From Citrobacter telavivensis (GTDB lineage Bacteria; Pseudomonadota; Gammaproteobacteria; Enterobacterales; Enterobacteriaceae): a stretch of DNA of 64,000 nt. The stretch lies in NCBI GenBank assembly GCA_009363175.1, contig CP045205.1, positions 1,302,001 through 1,366,000 of the forward strand. Reading direction: 5' to 3'. This document shows, piece by piece, positions 48,987 through 57,973 of this stretch (within the stretch, counting starts at the first letter, position 1; each line of letters starts with the position of its first letter). The translations under genes and the position numbers were made by a program. The notes below the pieces were generated by a model, which was not told the DNA's origin, did not search any database, and saw only the letters and a program-made list of their open reading frames with translations.

Positions 48987-50508
48987 GACTCACGACACGA
49001 GGTTGGCGTTCCAGAATATGCGTATTACGCGCGGCCTCTTCACCCAGCCAGGTGGTATTGGTCCGCGAGCCTTCGGCGCGGTATTTTTCCAGATCGGACA
49101 GGCGCACCATATACCCCGTGACGCGGACCAGATCGTTGCCGCTAACATTGGCGGTAAACTCTCGCATTCCCGCTTTGAACGCGCCCAGACAGAGTTGTAC
49201 CAGCGCCTGTGGGTTGCGCTTGATGGTTTCATCGAGCGTCAGAATGTCGCTGATACCGGACTGATAATAGGCATGATGTGGCGCGACGGTCTGTAGGTGG
49301 GTGATTGGATCCGGTTCATCACCATAGGGTAAACGCGCGCCTGGGGTGGTACCGATATCCGAACTGATCCCCGACTGAGCATGCAGCATGGCGCGCTGCT
49401 GCCAGCCGTATTTCACCGGCGTGTTTTCAACAAAATCAGCAAGCTGGGCGCTGATGCGATAGCCCAGATCGTTCGCCGTCTCATCTTTGCCGTAGCGCGC
49501 GTTCATGCCCGCTTTTTCGCACAGCAGATTAACCGCCTCCGCCAGACCATACATACCGAACATCGGTACAAAACGTTGTGGATCGATCAGTCCTTCCTGC
49601 ACCAGGAAGCTATTCTCAAAGAAATGTGATTTTTCATAAAGGAACTCACATCGCGCATCGATGATGGCGACTTGCTGCTGGCAATAGTACGGCAGCGTGC
49701 GGTTAAAGAAGTCATAGACAGAGGTACTGCGCTCGGCAATGGCTTTCAGATTGAGACGAACCAGCGTGCTGCCGCCGCCGGCAAGGGGCAGAGAGTTGTA
49801 ACAGCTGACGATGCCATAGTGGCCTTTTGTGAAAATTTTATCATTTATCGGCCCGTTGGAAATATGTGGCTTGCTGCATTCACAAATGTTTTTCGCCACT
49901 TCCAGCAGGAGATCATCGGGTGTTATCTCCGGGTCGTAGATGAACGTCAGGTTAGGCGCAACCTGCTTTAACTCTGCATCGGCGCGTAAAATGGCTCGAG
50001 TGATGGGGGTATCGGCGGGGCCAATATTCGCATGCATGAATGCGTCAGGCAGCGTTCTGTCGAGATAACGCCAGAAACGTTTTATTCGAATATCGATCGC
50101 TTCTTGTGTTAGAATTCTAACATACGGTTGCAGCAGCGTATCCAGTTGCCCCAGGTAAACCGGCATCGATGTAACGGAAGGCACGTGGTGATACAGAATG
50201 GTCAGCAGGGACAGCGCATCGTCCAGATCTTTCGCCCCTTCCAGTTCCAGCCAGGCTGAACCGTTGGCCAGAAAACGGGCGTAATCGGGAAGTACATAGC
50301 GCGGTTTATACGGCGCGTGACCTTCGAACATATCGCAGATAACCCCGTCGTCCAGTGCCTGACGGGCCCCGGCGGGCAGTGCGGGATAAGGCAGATTGTT
50401 CTCTGCTTCCAGCGCGAGAAAATGGCGTTTCTGTTCTGGGCTGAAGAGTGAACTGGTGACGATTTGCTGACAACGTTGTTGCAGCGCGGTTTCATGGGGC
50501 GTGGGCAT
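48961..50508 (-). CDS. yjjI: Glycyl-radical protein YjjI (DUF3029)
   Basis: 515 aa (E. coli 516). The glycyl-radical signature RVTGYM lies near the C-terminus with the radical Gly at about 465. It lacks the length of pyruvate formate-lyase and belongs to the compact DUF3029 group. Active only without oxygen after activation by YjjW. It is divergent from deoC, and two DeoR operators (49828-49843 and 50107-50122) lie within its coding sequence, as does deo promoter P1. Substrate not known; linkage to deo is conserved in enterics. Confidence 0.92.
   Translation of the reverse strand: MPTPHETALQQRCQQIVTSSLFSPEQKRHFLALEAENNLPYPALPAGARQALDDGVICDMFEGHAPYKPRYVLPDYARFLANGSAWLELEGAKDLDDALSLLTILYHHVPSVTSMPVYLGQLDTLLQPYVRILTQEAIDIRIKRFWRYLDRTLPDAFMHANIGPADTPITRAILRADAELKQVAPNLTFIYDPEITPDDLLLEVAKNICECSKPHISNGPINDKIFTKGHYGIVSCYNSLPLAGGGSTLVRLNLKAIAERSTSVYDFFNRTLPYYCQQQVAIIDARCEFLYEKSHFFENSFLVQEGLIDPQRFVPMFGMYGLAEAVNLLCEKAGMNARYGKDETANDLGYRISAQLADFVENTPVKYGWQQRAMLHAQSGISSDIGTTPGARLPYGDEPDPITHLQTVAPHHAYYQSGISDILTLDETIKRNPQALVQLCLGAFKAGMREFTANVSGNDLVRVTGYMVRLSDLEKYRAEGSRTNTTWLGEEAARNTHILERQPRVVSHEQQMRFR
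49828..49843. promoter_or_regulatory. Upstream DeoR operator (OE-like), inside yjjI
   Basis: TGTGAAAATTTTATCA matches 12 of 16 positions of the DeoR palindrome TGTTAGAATTCTAACA and lies 279 bp upstream of the perfect operator at 50107. This agrees with the place of the third operator OE in E. coli deo. Confidence 0.6.
50107..50122. promoter_or_regulatory. DeoR operator O1 (deoP1), inside yjjI
   Basis: TGTTAGAATTCTAACA, a perfect 16-bp match to the DeoR operator. It lies exactly 600 bp upstream of the second operator at 50707 and marks promoter P1, which runs antisense through the start of yjjI towards deoC. Confidence 0.9.
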
Positions 50509-50619
50509 CGTGATTCCTTTATCGGCCGAAGATCATCATGTCATTGTAGAAAGATGTGCTGTTAGCACTTTGATCCTGATGCGCCTGAGTGGAGAAGAAA
50601 GCGACAGAAAAGGGAGATT

Positions 50620-50722
50620 ATTTGAAGTTGATCTCATTACAGTAATGCAAATTTGTACGTAGTTTTCATTAACTGTGATGTATATCGAAGTGTAATAGCG
50701 AGTGGATGTTAGAATACTAACA
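50620..50722 (+). promoter_or_regulatory. deoP2 control region with CRP/CytR sites and DeoR operator O2
   Basis: Two CRP-like sites (TTTGAAGTTGATCTCATT at 50620-50637 and TGTGATGTATATCGAA at 50674-50689) flank the interval where CytR binds in E. coli. The DeoR operator O2, TGTTAGAATACTAACA, is at 50707-50722, overlapping the promoter -10 region, 47 bp before deoC. Confidence 0.8.
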
Positions 50723-50769
50723 GACCCGCAAGGTGAAAATTTTATACGGCGACGCCGTTGGAGAATGTT

Positions 50770-51549
50770 ATGAGCGATTTAACTGCAAGCAGCCTGCGCG
50801 CACTGAAACTGATGGACCTGACCACCCTGAATGACGACGACACCAATGAAAAAGTGATCGCGCTGTGTCATCAGGCGAAAACCCCGGTCGGCAACACAGC
50901 AGCAGTCTGCATCTATCCGCGTTTTATCCCGATTGCACGTAAAACGCTGAAAGAGCAGGGCACCCCGGATATCCGTATTGCAACCGTTACCAACTTCCCG
51001 CATGGCAACGACGACATTGAGATCGCGCTGGCGGAAACCCGTGCGGCGATTGCCTACGGGGCGGACGAAGTGGACGTGGTATTCCCGTACCGCGCGCTGA
51101 TCGCCGGTAACGAACAGGTCGGTTTCGATCTGGTTAAAGCCTGTAAAGACGCCTGTGCGGCGGCAAACGTACTGCTTAAAGTGATCATCGAAACCGGTGA
51201 GCTGAAAGAAGAGCAACTTATTCGTAAAGCATCAGAAATTGCGATTAAAGCCGGTGCGGATTTCATCAAAACCTCTACCGGTAAAGTGCCAGTGAACGCC
51301 ACGCCGGAAAGTGCACGCATCATGATGGAAGTGATCCGCGATATGGGCGTATCCAAAACCGTGGGTTTCAAACCGGCAGGCGGCGTGCGTAGTGCAGAAG
51401 ACGCTCAGCAGTTCCTCGCTATTGCTGACGAACTGTTTGGCGCTGACTGGGCGGATTCCCGTCACTACCGTTTTGGCGCATCCAGTCTGCTGGCAAGCCT
51501 GTTGAAAGCGCTCGGCCACGGCGACGGTAAAAGCGCAAGCAGCTACTAA
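50770..51549 (+). CDS. deoC: Deoxyribose-phosphate aldolase
   Basis: 259 aa from ATG 50770. Class I aldolase of the DeoC type: Schiff-base lysine in DFIKTSTGK (about residue 167), the proton-relay Lys in VGFKPAGGVR (about 201), and Asp in the LLKVIIETGEL region. It splits 2-deoxyribose 5-phosphate into glyceraldehyde 3-phosphate and acetaldehyde, the last step of deoxynucleoside use. First gene of deoCABD, controlled by DeoR, CytR and CRP. A REP pair fills the gap to deoA. Confidence 0.97.
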   Translation: MSDLTASSLRALKLMDLTTLNDDDTNEKVIALCHQAKTPVGNTAAVCIYPRFIPIARKTLKEQGTPDIRIATVTNFPHGNDDIEIALAETRAAIAYGADEVDVVFPYRALIAGNEQVGFDLVKACKDACAAANVLLKVIIETGELKEEQLIRKASEIAIKAGADFIKTSTGKVPVNATPESARIMMEVIRDMGVSKTVGFKPAGGVRSAEDAQQFLAIADELFGADWADSRHYRFGASSLLASLLKALGHGDGKSASSY

Positions 51550-51559
51550 GGTGCTAAGT

Positions 51560-51634
51560 GCCTGATGGTGCTTCGCTTATCAGGCCTACGACATATCACC
51601 GTAGGCCGTATAAGGCGTTAGCCGCCATCCGGCA
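51560..51634. repeat. REP doublet between deoC and deoA
   Basis: GCCTGATGGTGCTTCGC...TTATCAGGCCTAC and GTAGGCCGTATAAGGCGTTAGCCGCCATCCGGC. The element occupies most of the 122-bp gap inside the operon and ends 37 bp before the deoA start. Confidence 0.85.
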
Positions 51635-51671
51635 AAACCGCCTGCAAACTCTTTTCCCCATGGAGGTTCCC

Positions 51672-52994
51672 TTGTTTCTCGCACAAGAAATTATTCGTAA
51701 AAAACGTGATGGTCATGCGCTGAGTGATGAAGAAATTCGTTTCTTTATCAACGGTATTCGTGACAACACAGTCTCTGAGGGGCAGATTGCTGCCCTGGCG
51801 ATGACCATTTTCTTCCACGATATGACTATGCCAGAACGCGTTTCGCTGACCATGGCAATGCGGGATTCAGGAACTGTCCTGGACTGGAAGAGCCTGAATC
51901 TGAACGGACCGATCGTGGATAAACACTCCACCGGCGGCGTGGGCGATGTGACGTCGCTGATGCTTGGCCCAATGGTAGCGGCCTGCGGCGGTTACATTCC
52001 GATGATCTCGGGCCGCGGGCTGGGTCATACCGGCGGTACGCTCGATAAACTGGAAGCGATCCCGGGCTTTGATATCTTCCCGGACGACAACCGTTTCCGC
52101 GAAATCATTAAGGACGTGGGTGTGGCGATCATCGGGCAAACCAGCTCGCTCGCACCGGCGGACAAACGTTTTTATGCCACCCGCGATATCACCGCGACGG
52201 TGGATTCTATTCCGCTTATCACCGGCTCCATTCTGGCGAAAAAACTGGCGGAAGGGCTGGACGCGCTGGTCATGGACGTGAAAGTCGGCAGCGGCGCGTT
52301 TATGCCGACCTATGAACTCTCTGAAGCGCTGGCGGAAGCGATCGTTGGTGTTGCCAACGGCGCGGGCGTGCGCACAACCGCACTGCTAACTGACATGAAC
52401 CAGGTACTGGCATCCAGTGCGGGTAACGCGGTGGAAGTGCGCGAAGCGGTGCAGTTCCTGACCGGCGAATACCGCAATCCACGCCTGTTCGATGTGACGA
52501 TGGCGCTGTGTGTTGAAATGCTGATTTCCGGCAACCTGGCGAAAGACGACGCCGACGCGCGGGCGAAACTGCAGGCGGTGCTGGATAACGGTAAAGCGGC
52601 TGATGTCTTTGGACGTATGGTTGCCGCCCAGAAAGGCCCGACCGACTTCGTTGAGAACTACGCGAAATACCTGCCGACGGCAATGCTCAGTAAAGCGGTT
52701 TATGCTGATAGTGAAGGGTTCGTCAGTGCGATGGATACCCGTGCACTGGGCATGGCGGTAGTGTCGATGGGCGGCGGTCGTCGCCAGGCTTCGGATACCA
52801 TTGATTACAGCGTCGGCTTTACCGATATGGCCCGTCTGGGCGACAGCGTTGACGGACAGCGTCCGCTGGCGGTGATCCACGCGAAAGATGAAGCCAGCTG
52901 GCAGGAGGCGGCGAAAGCCGTCAAAGCGGCAATAATCCTTGACGATAAAGCGCCGGAAAGCACACCAACGGTCTATCGTCGCATTACCGAATAG
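51672..52994 (+). CDS. deoA: Thymidine phosphorylase
   Basis: 440 aa starting at TTG 51672, with GGAGG 5 nt upstream; this gives the E. coli N-terminus (MFLAQEIIRKKRDG) and length. Signature region DKHSTGGVGDVTS (about residues 82-94) binds phosphate; SGRGLGHTGGTLDKLE follows. It converts thymidine and phosphate to thymine and deoxyribose 1-phosphate. Second gene of the deo operon. The rare TTG start probably lowers its yield relative to deoC. Confidence 0.97.
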   Translation: MFLAQEIIRKKRDGHALSDEEIRFFINGIRDNTVSEGQIAALAMTIFFHDMTMPERVSLTMAMRDSGTVLDWKSLNLNGPIVDKHSTGGVGDVTSLMLGPMVAACGGYIPMISGRGLGHTGGTLDKLEAIPGFDIFPDDNRFREIIKDVGVAIIGQTSSLAPADKRFYATRDITATVDSIPLITGSILAKKLAEGLDALVMDVKVGSGAFMPTYELSEALAEAIVGVANGAGVRTTALLTDMNQVLASSAGNAVEVREAVQFLTGEYRNPRLFDVTMALCVEMLISGNLAKDDADARAKLQAVLDNGKAADVFGRMVAAQKGPTDFVENYAKYLPTAMLSKAVYADSEGFVSAMDTRALGMAVVSMGGGRRQASDTIDYSVGFTDMARLGDSVDGQRPLAVIHAKDEASWQEAAKAVKAAIILDDKAPESTPTVYRRITE

Positions 52995-53045
52995 CGATAT
53001 ACTGATCTGATCGCTTTTTTGCAGCGCAGATGAATGGAGAACAAG

Positions 53046-54269
53046 ATGAAACGTGCATTTATTATGGTGCTGGACTCCTTTGGTATTGGTGCGACGGAAG
53101 ACGCGGATCGCTTTGGCGACGTCGGTTCCGACACCATGGGGCACATCGCTGAAGCCTGTGCCAAAGGCGAGGCTGACAAAGGTCGTAAAGGCCCACTGAA
53201 TCTGCCAAACCTTACCCGCCTGGGTCTGGTGAAAGCGCATGAAGGGTCTACCGGCAAAATCGCAGCCGGTATGGATGCTAACGCGGAAGTGATTGGCGCA
53301 TACGCCTGGGCGCATGAGCTCTCTTCCGGTAAAGATACGCCGTCTGGCCACTGGGAAATTGCCGGTGTGCCGGTGCTGTTCGACTGGGGTTATTTCAGCG
53401 ATCACGAAAACAGCTTCCCGCAGGAACTGCTGGATAAGCTGGTCAAACGTGCGAACCTGCCGGGCTATCTCGGTAACTGCCACTCTTCCGGTACGGTGAT
53501 TCTGGACCAGTTGGGTGAAGAGCACATGAAAACCGGCAAACCGATTTTCTATACCTCCGCTGACTCCGTGTTCCAGATTGCCTGTCACGAAGAGACCTTT
53601 GGCCTGGATAAACTTTACGAGCTGTGCGAAATCGCCCGTGAAGAGCTGACTGAAGGCGGCTATAACATCGGTCGCGTTATCGCGCGTCCGTTTGTCGGCG
53701 ACAAAGCGGGTAACTTCCAGCGTACCGGTAACCGTCACGATCTGGCCGTTGAACCGCCTGCGCCGACCGTGTTGCAGAAACTGGTCGAAGAGAAAGACGG
53801 CCACGTGGTTTCCGTCGGTAAAATCGCGGACATCTACGCCAACTGCGGCATCACTAAAAAAGTGAAAGCCACGGGGCTGGACGCGCTGTTTGACGCCACC
53901 GTCAAAGAGATGAAAGAAGCCGGTGACAAGACGATTGTCTTCACCAACTTCGTGGACTTCGACTCCTCCTGGGGCCACCGCCGCGATATCGCCGGTTATG
54001 CCGCCGGTCTGGAGTTGTTCGACCGCCGTCTGCCGGAACTGATGGAGCTGGTGGGTGAAGATGACATTCTGATCCTGACCGCCGATCACGGCTGCGACCC
54101 GAGCTGGACCGGTACTGATCATACCCGTGAACACATTCCGGTGCTGGTGTACGGCCCGAAAGTGAAACCGGGCTCGTTAGGTCACCGTGAAACCTTTGCG
54201 GATATCGGTCAGACGCTGGCGAAATACTTTGGTACGTCCGACATGGAATATGGCAAAGCCATGTTCTAA
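53046..54269 (+). CDS. deoB: Phosphopentomutase
   Basis: 407 aa from ATG 53046. Alkaline-phosphatase superfamily metal site: MVLDSFGIGAT at the N-terminus (Asp10), DHGCDPSW and DHTREHIPVL near the C-terminus (about 340-360), and the phosphorylatable Thr in SSGKDTPSGHWE (about residue 97). It interconverts (deoxy)ribose 1- and 5-phosphates, linking the phosphorylases to DeoC and the pentose phosphate pathway. Starts 51 bp after deoA. Confidence 0.97.
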   Translation: MKRAFIMVLDSFGIGATEDADRFGDVGSDTMGHIAEACAKGEADKGRKGPLNLPNLTRLGLVKAHEGSTGKIAAGMDANAEVIGAYAWAHELSSGKDTPSGHWEIAGVPVLFDWGYFSDHENSFPQELLDKLVKRANLPGYLGNCHSSGTVILDQLGEEHMKTGKPIFYTSADSVFQIACHEETFGLDKLYELCEIAREELTEGGYNIGRVIARPFVGDKAGNFQRTGNRHDLAVEPPAPTVLQKLVEEKDGHVVSVGKIADIYANCGITKKVKATGLDALFDATVKEMKEAGDKTIVFTNFVDFDSSWGHRRDIAGYAAGLELFDRRLPELMELVGEDDILILTADHGCDPSWTGTDHTREHIPVLVYGPKVKPGSLGHRETFADIGQTLAKYFGTSDMEYGKAMF

Positions 54270-54276
54270 GGTCATT

Positions 54277-54344
54277 GCCGGGTGGCGGCTGCGCCTGACC
54301 CGACCTACAAAACCGTAGGCCCGGTAAGCGAAGTGCCACCGGGT
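54277..54344. repeat. REP doublet between deoB and deoD
   Basis: GCCGGGTGGCGGCTGCGCC...GACCCGACCTAC and GTAGGCCCGGTAAGCGAAGTGCCACCGGG. The units lie in the 105-bp deoB-deoD gap, ending 30 bp before deoD. Confidence 0.8.
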
Positions 54345-54374
54345 AAAGAAACTCAAATTAAAAGGGAACTGAAG

Positions 54375-55094
54375 ATGGCTACCCCACATATTAATGCAGA
54401 AATGGGCGATTTCGCTGATGTTGTTTTGATGCCGGGCGACCCGCTGCGCGCAAAGCACATTGCGGAAACTTTCCTTGAAGATGTGCGCGAAGTAAACAAC
54501 GTTCGCGGCATGTTAGGTTTCACCGGGACGTACAAAGGTCGTAAGATTTCCGTGATGGGTCACGGTATGGGTATCCCGTCCTGCTCCATCTACACCAAAG
54601 AACTGATCACCGATTTCGGCGTGAAGAAAATCATTCGCGTAGGATCCTGTGGTGCCGTGCGTGCCGATGTGAAACTGCGTGACGTGGTGATTGGTATGGG
54701 TGCCTGCACCGATTCCAAAGTGAACCGTATTCGTTTCAAAGACCATGATTTTGCCGCGATTGCTGATTTCGGCATGGTGCGTGACGCGGTTGAAGCGGCG
54801 AAAGCACTGGGTGTGGACGCGCGCGTCGGCAACCTGTTCTCTGCGGATCTGTTCTACTCTCCAGACGGCGAAATGTTCGACGTCATGGAAAAGTACGGCA
54901 TCCTGGGCGTGGAAATGGAAGCGGCGGGTATCTACGGCGTGGCGGCAGAATTCGGTGCGAAAGCGCTGACTATCTGCACCGTGTCTGACCACATCCGTAC
55001 TCACGAGCAGACCACGGCGGCTGAACGTCAAACCACGTTCAACGACATGATCAAAATCGCGCTGGAATCCGTTCTGCTGGGCGATAAAGCGTAA
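54375..55094 (+). CDS. deoD: Purine nucleoside phosphorylase DeoD-type
   Basis: 239 aa from ATG 54375. Hexameric PNP: phosphate site GDPLRAKHIAE (about residues 20-30), GMGIPSCSIY (about 64-73), GSCGAVR (about 89), and the late EMEAAGIYG (about 179-187) and SDH (about 203). It splits purine (deoxy)nucleosides to base and (deoxy)ribose 1-phosphate. Last gene of the deo operon; a REP pair follows. Confidence 0.97.
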   Translation: MATPHINAEMGDFADVVLMPGDPLRAKHIAETFLEDVREVNNVRGMLGFTGTYKGRKISVMGHGMGIPSCSIYTKELITDFGVKKIIRVGSCGAVRADVKLRDVVIGMGACTDSKVNRIRFKDHDFAAIADFGMVRDAVEAAKALGVDARVGNLFSADLFYSPDGEMFDVMEKYGILGVEMEAAGIYGVAAEFGAKALTICTVSDHIRTHEQTTAAERQTTFNDMIKIALESVLLGDKA

Positions 55095-55104
55095 TTTTGT
55101 TTTG

Positions 55105-55175
55105 TGCCCGGTGGCGCTCACGCTTACCGGGCCTACAAGCGTTGTAGGCCGGATAAGGCGCAGCCGCCATCCGGC
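55105..55175. repeat. REP doublet between deoD and lplA
   Basis: GCCCGGTGGCGCTCACGCTTACCGGGCC and GTAGGCCGGATAAGGCGCAGCCGCCATCCGGC as inverted units between the 3' ends of convergent deoD and lplA. Confidence 0.85.
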
Positions 55176-55190
55176 AATTCTTGCAGTAGA

Positions 55191-56207
55191 TTATCGAACC
55201 GCTTTCGTCATCCACGCCGACAATTCCCGCAGCTCTTTTTCCTGTTCCGGGAAATCGGCCAGCAGCGCCTCGCACTCCTGTTGCAACCTATCCGCACGAT
55301 ACAAACAGCCCTGCAAACGTCCCGCCAGCGCCTCTAACGGTGCAGGATTGAGACTGTCGGTAAAGACCTGGGCTCGGGTGATGTGTCCTTTCTCAACGTC
55401 AAAGTGCAGTTCAACGCCTCCCCAGGCAAAACGCTCATCCAGCAGATGTGAAAAGGCCGGTGCCTGACCGAAATTCCATTCCCAACTGCTCTGGCGGGCA
55501 AAGGTTTCTGCGAAGTTCGGCAGATCTGGCGTGTTGTCCGGAGAAATAATCTCAGGCGTAACGCGCTCACCGTAATGCGTGAAAAAGGCCTCGATCACCG
55601 CTGCGCAAACCTGTTCATGCGTGATCCCCGGCAGCAGTTCGGTGAGATTCGCGACTCGCGAACGAACGGAGGTAATCCCTTTGGCAGCCAGTTTCTTTTT
55701 ATCCGGATTCAGGTAATTTGCCAGACGGCTGAGATCCGCATTCAGTAACAGCGTACCGTGATGAAAACCACGATCTTTGGTTTCGCGATAGGCAGAGCCG
55801 GAAACCTTACGGTCGCCATCCGCCGTTTTCACCACCAGATCGTTACGCCCGGAGGTTTCTGCCGCAACGCCCAGCGCGTTAAGCGCGTTCAGGACAATTG
55901 CCGTTGAAATGGTCTTGTCGTATTCCGGCTTCCCGGCCATAAAGGTGAAACAGGTATTGCCGAGATCGTGGAACACCGCGCCACCGCCGCTGCTGCGACG
56001 CGCCAGGCGCACGTTGTCCTCTTCCATCCGCCGGGTATTACACTCTTTCCACGGGTTTTGCGCCCGACCAATGACGACCGTATCGGCATTGCGCCACAAA
56101 AACAGCACGCGCTGCGTGGCGGGCATTTGACGGAAAATACACTCTTCGACCGCCAGGTTAAACCAGGGGTCATAAGAGTCAGAAATAAGCAGGCGAAGTG
56201 TCGACAT
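55191..56207 (-). CDS. lplA: Lipoate-protein ligase A
   Basis: 338 aa, as in E. coli. The N-terminal catalytic domain has the RRSSGGGAVFHDLGN loop (about residues 69-83, lipoyl-AMP binding) and the lysine context in HHGTLLLNAD; the smaller C-terminal domain closes over the product. It activates scavenged lipoate with ATP and attaches it to pyruvate and 2-oxoglutarate dehydrogenases and GcvH. It is preceded on the same strand by ytjB, 25 bp away. Confidence 0.96.
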   Translation of the reverse strand: MSTLRLLISDSYDPWFNLAVEECIFRQMPATQRVLFLWRNADTVVIGRAQNPWKECNTRRMEEDNVRLARRSSGGGAVFHDLGNTCFTFMAGKPEYDKTISTAIVLNALNALGVAAETSGRNDLVVKTADGDRKVSGSAYRETKDRGFHHGTLLLNADLSRLANYLNPDKKKLAAKGITSVRSRVANLTELLPGITHEQVCAAVIEAFFTHYGERVTPEIISPDNTPDLPNFAETFARQSSWEWNFGQAPAFSHLLDERFAWGGVELHFDVEKGHITRAQVFTDSLNPAPLEALAGRLQGCLYRADRLQQECEALLADFPEQEKELRELSAWMTKAVR

Positions 56208-56232
56208 GTCAGTTTTCCTTTCCTGTAATGAG

Positions 56233-56877
56233 TTACTCTTTTCTCTCGCTCTCTTCCTCTTCCGGCACCGACTTGTTGGCGGTTAGCAGGAAAGGCGATT
56301 GCTGCCAGCGGGTACGTTTACCTTGCAGCAGGGTGCGGGTTAGCACTACGCCGATGGCCAGTGAAAGCAGCAGCATCAGGCGTAGGATGTTGGTGGTGTT
56401 ATCGACCTGTTTTGCTTCGGTGGCTAAGGTATGGGTATCCAGCGTCAGGCGCAGATAGCCCAGCGGACCATTTTTTCCCTGAATGGGTTCGACAATCTGC
56501 TGGTTGAAGTAGCCGCCTGCTTTTTTACCGTCCAGCGCCAGACGGTCGCGCACATTTACGCTTTCGCCTGCCCGGGCGATCATATCGCCTTGATTATCAT
56601 AAACCCCGGCATCGAGAATACGGCTTTCCTTCGTCAACTGCTGCAAAAGGGTCTTGATGCGTTTTTCGTCGGGCGTTTCGGTTCGCATCAGCGGCGCGAT
56701 GTTCAGGGTCACCTGATGTGCCAGCGTGCGGGCCAGCTCTTCAAGCTGCGGATTTCGCTGTCGCTGGTGATTTTGGCTGAACCAGGACGCGCCCTGCATG
56801 AGCGCAACAAGCAGTGCGAGACAGAACAATACAATCACTGCACGATGAAGTCGGAATTTTAGTTTTGCGCGAGCCAT
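56233..56877 (-). CDS. ytjB: Membrane protein YtjB (Smp)
   Basis: 214 aa (E. coli Smp). One N-terminal membrane helix (about residues 12-32), a periplasmic domain of about 130 residues, and a second helix near 155-185 (ILRLMLLLSLAIGVVLT), ending in an acidic tail PEEEESERKE. No enzymatic motif; function unknown. It is divergent from serB with a 116-bp gap and is followed by lplA. Confidence 0.92.
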   Translation of the reverse strand: MARAKLKFRLHRAVIVLFCLALLVALMQGASWFSQNHQRQRNPQLEELARTLAHQVTLNIAPLMRTETPDEKRIKTLLQQLTKESRILDAGVYDNQGDMIARAGESVNVRDRLALDGKKAGGYFNQQIVEPIQGKNGPLGYLRLTLDTHTLATEAKQVDNTTNILRLMLLLSLAIGVVLTRTLLQGKRTRWQQSPFLLTANKSVPEEEESERKE

Positions 56878-56993
56878 ATTCCACCTGTTGAAAATTTGAG
56901 GCTTAATGTTGCCAGAAGCGATGGTTACAAGGTAGCCTCATGCGTTATTTTCCCCAGAACCTTTCCGGCCCGAATGATTTTACAGGAGCTTTA

Positions 56994-57962
56994 ATGCCTA
57001 ACATTACCTGGTGCGATTTGCCTGAAGATGTCTCTTTATGGCCAGGTTTGCCCCTTTCTTTGAGTGGTGACGAGGTGATGCCACTGGATTACCACGCTGG
57101 ACGTAGCGGCTGGCTGCTGTACGGACGCGGGCTGGATAAACAACGTCTGACCCAGTACCAGAGTAAACTGGGGGCGGCGATGGTGATTGTCGCGGCGTGG
57201 TGCGTCGAGGACTATCAGGTCATTCGCCTGGCCGGGTCGCTCACGCCTCGCGCCACGAAACTGGCGCATGATGCGCAACTGGACGTTGCGCCGCTGGGGA
57301 AAATCCCGCATTTGCGCACCCCAGGCCTGCTGGTGATGGACATGGATTCGACCGCGATTCAGATTGAGTGTATTGATGAGATAGCCAAACTGGCCGGTAC
57401 CGGCGAAAGGGTAGCGGAAGTGACCGAACGCGCGATGCGCGGCGAACTCGACTTCACCGCCAGCCTGCGTAGCCGCGTGGCGACGCTTAAAGGCGCGGAT
57501 GCCAACATTCTGCATCAGGTGCGTGAAAATCTGCCGCTGATGCCGGGGCTGACACAGCTGGTGCTGAAGCTGGAAACGCTGGGCTGGAAGGTGGCGATCG
57601 CCTCCGGCGGCTTTACCTTCTTTGCCGAGTATCTGCGTGAGAAACTGCGTCTGACGGCGGCGGTGGCGAACGAACTGGAGATCATGGACGGTAAATTCAC
57701 CGGCAACGTGACTGGCGACATCGTCGACGCGCAGTATAAGGCCAAAACGCTGACCCGACTGGCGCAGGAGTATGAAATCCCGATCGCGCAGACGGTGGCG
57801 ATTGGCGATGGCGCTAACGATCTGCCAATGATCAAAACGGCGGGGCTGGGGATCGCGTACCATGCCAAGCCGAAAGTGAATGAAAAGACGGAGATTACTA
57901 TCCGTCACGCCGATCTGATGGGGGTGTTCTGCATTCTCTCCGGCAGCATGAACCAGAAATAA
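56994..57962 (+). CDS. serB: Phosphoserine phosphatase
   Basis: 322 aa from ATG 56994, which gives the E. coli length. An N-terminal ACT-like region (about residues 1-100) precedes a HAD domain: motif I DMDSTAIQIE (about 115-124), motif II IASGGF (about 201), motif IV GDGANDLPMI (about 279-288). It performs the last step of serine biosynthesis. It begins a serB-radA-nadR series with 11- and 21-bp gaps. Confidence 0.97.
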   Translation: MPNITWCDLPEDVSLWPGLPLSLSGDEVMPLDYHAGRSGWLLYGRGLDKQRLTQYQSKLGAAMVIVAAWCVEDYQVIRLAGSLTPRATKLAHDAQLDVAPLGKIPHLRTPGLLVMDMDSTAIQIECIDEIAKLAGTGERVAEVTERAMRGELDFTASLRSRVATLKGADANILHQVRENLPLMPGLTQLVLKLETLGWKVAIASGGFTFFAEYLREKLRLTAAVANELEIMDGKFTGNVTGDIVDAQYKAKTLTRLAQEYEIPIAQTVAIGDGANDLPMIKTAGLGIAYHAKPKVNEKTEITIRHADLMGVFCILSGSMNQK

Positions 57963-57973
57963 CGAGGTAAAAC

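Noticed and set aside
52386..54134. Open frame of 582 codons on the minus strand across deoA and deoB
   Set aside because: It is antisense to two well-conserved genes and has the low-complexity Arg/His/Phe-rich composition that arises when GC-rich codons are read on the other strand.
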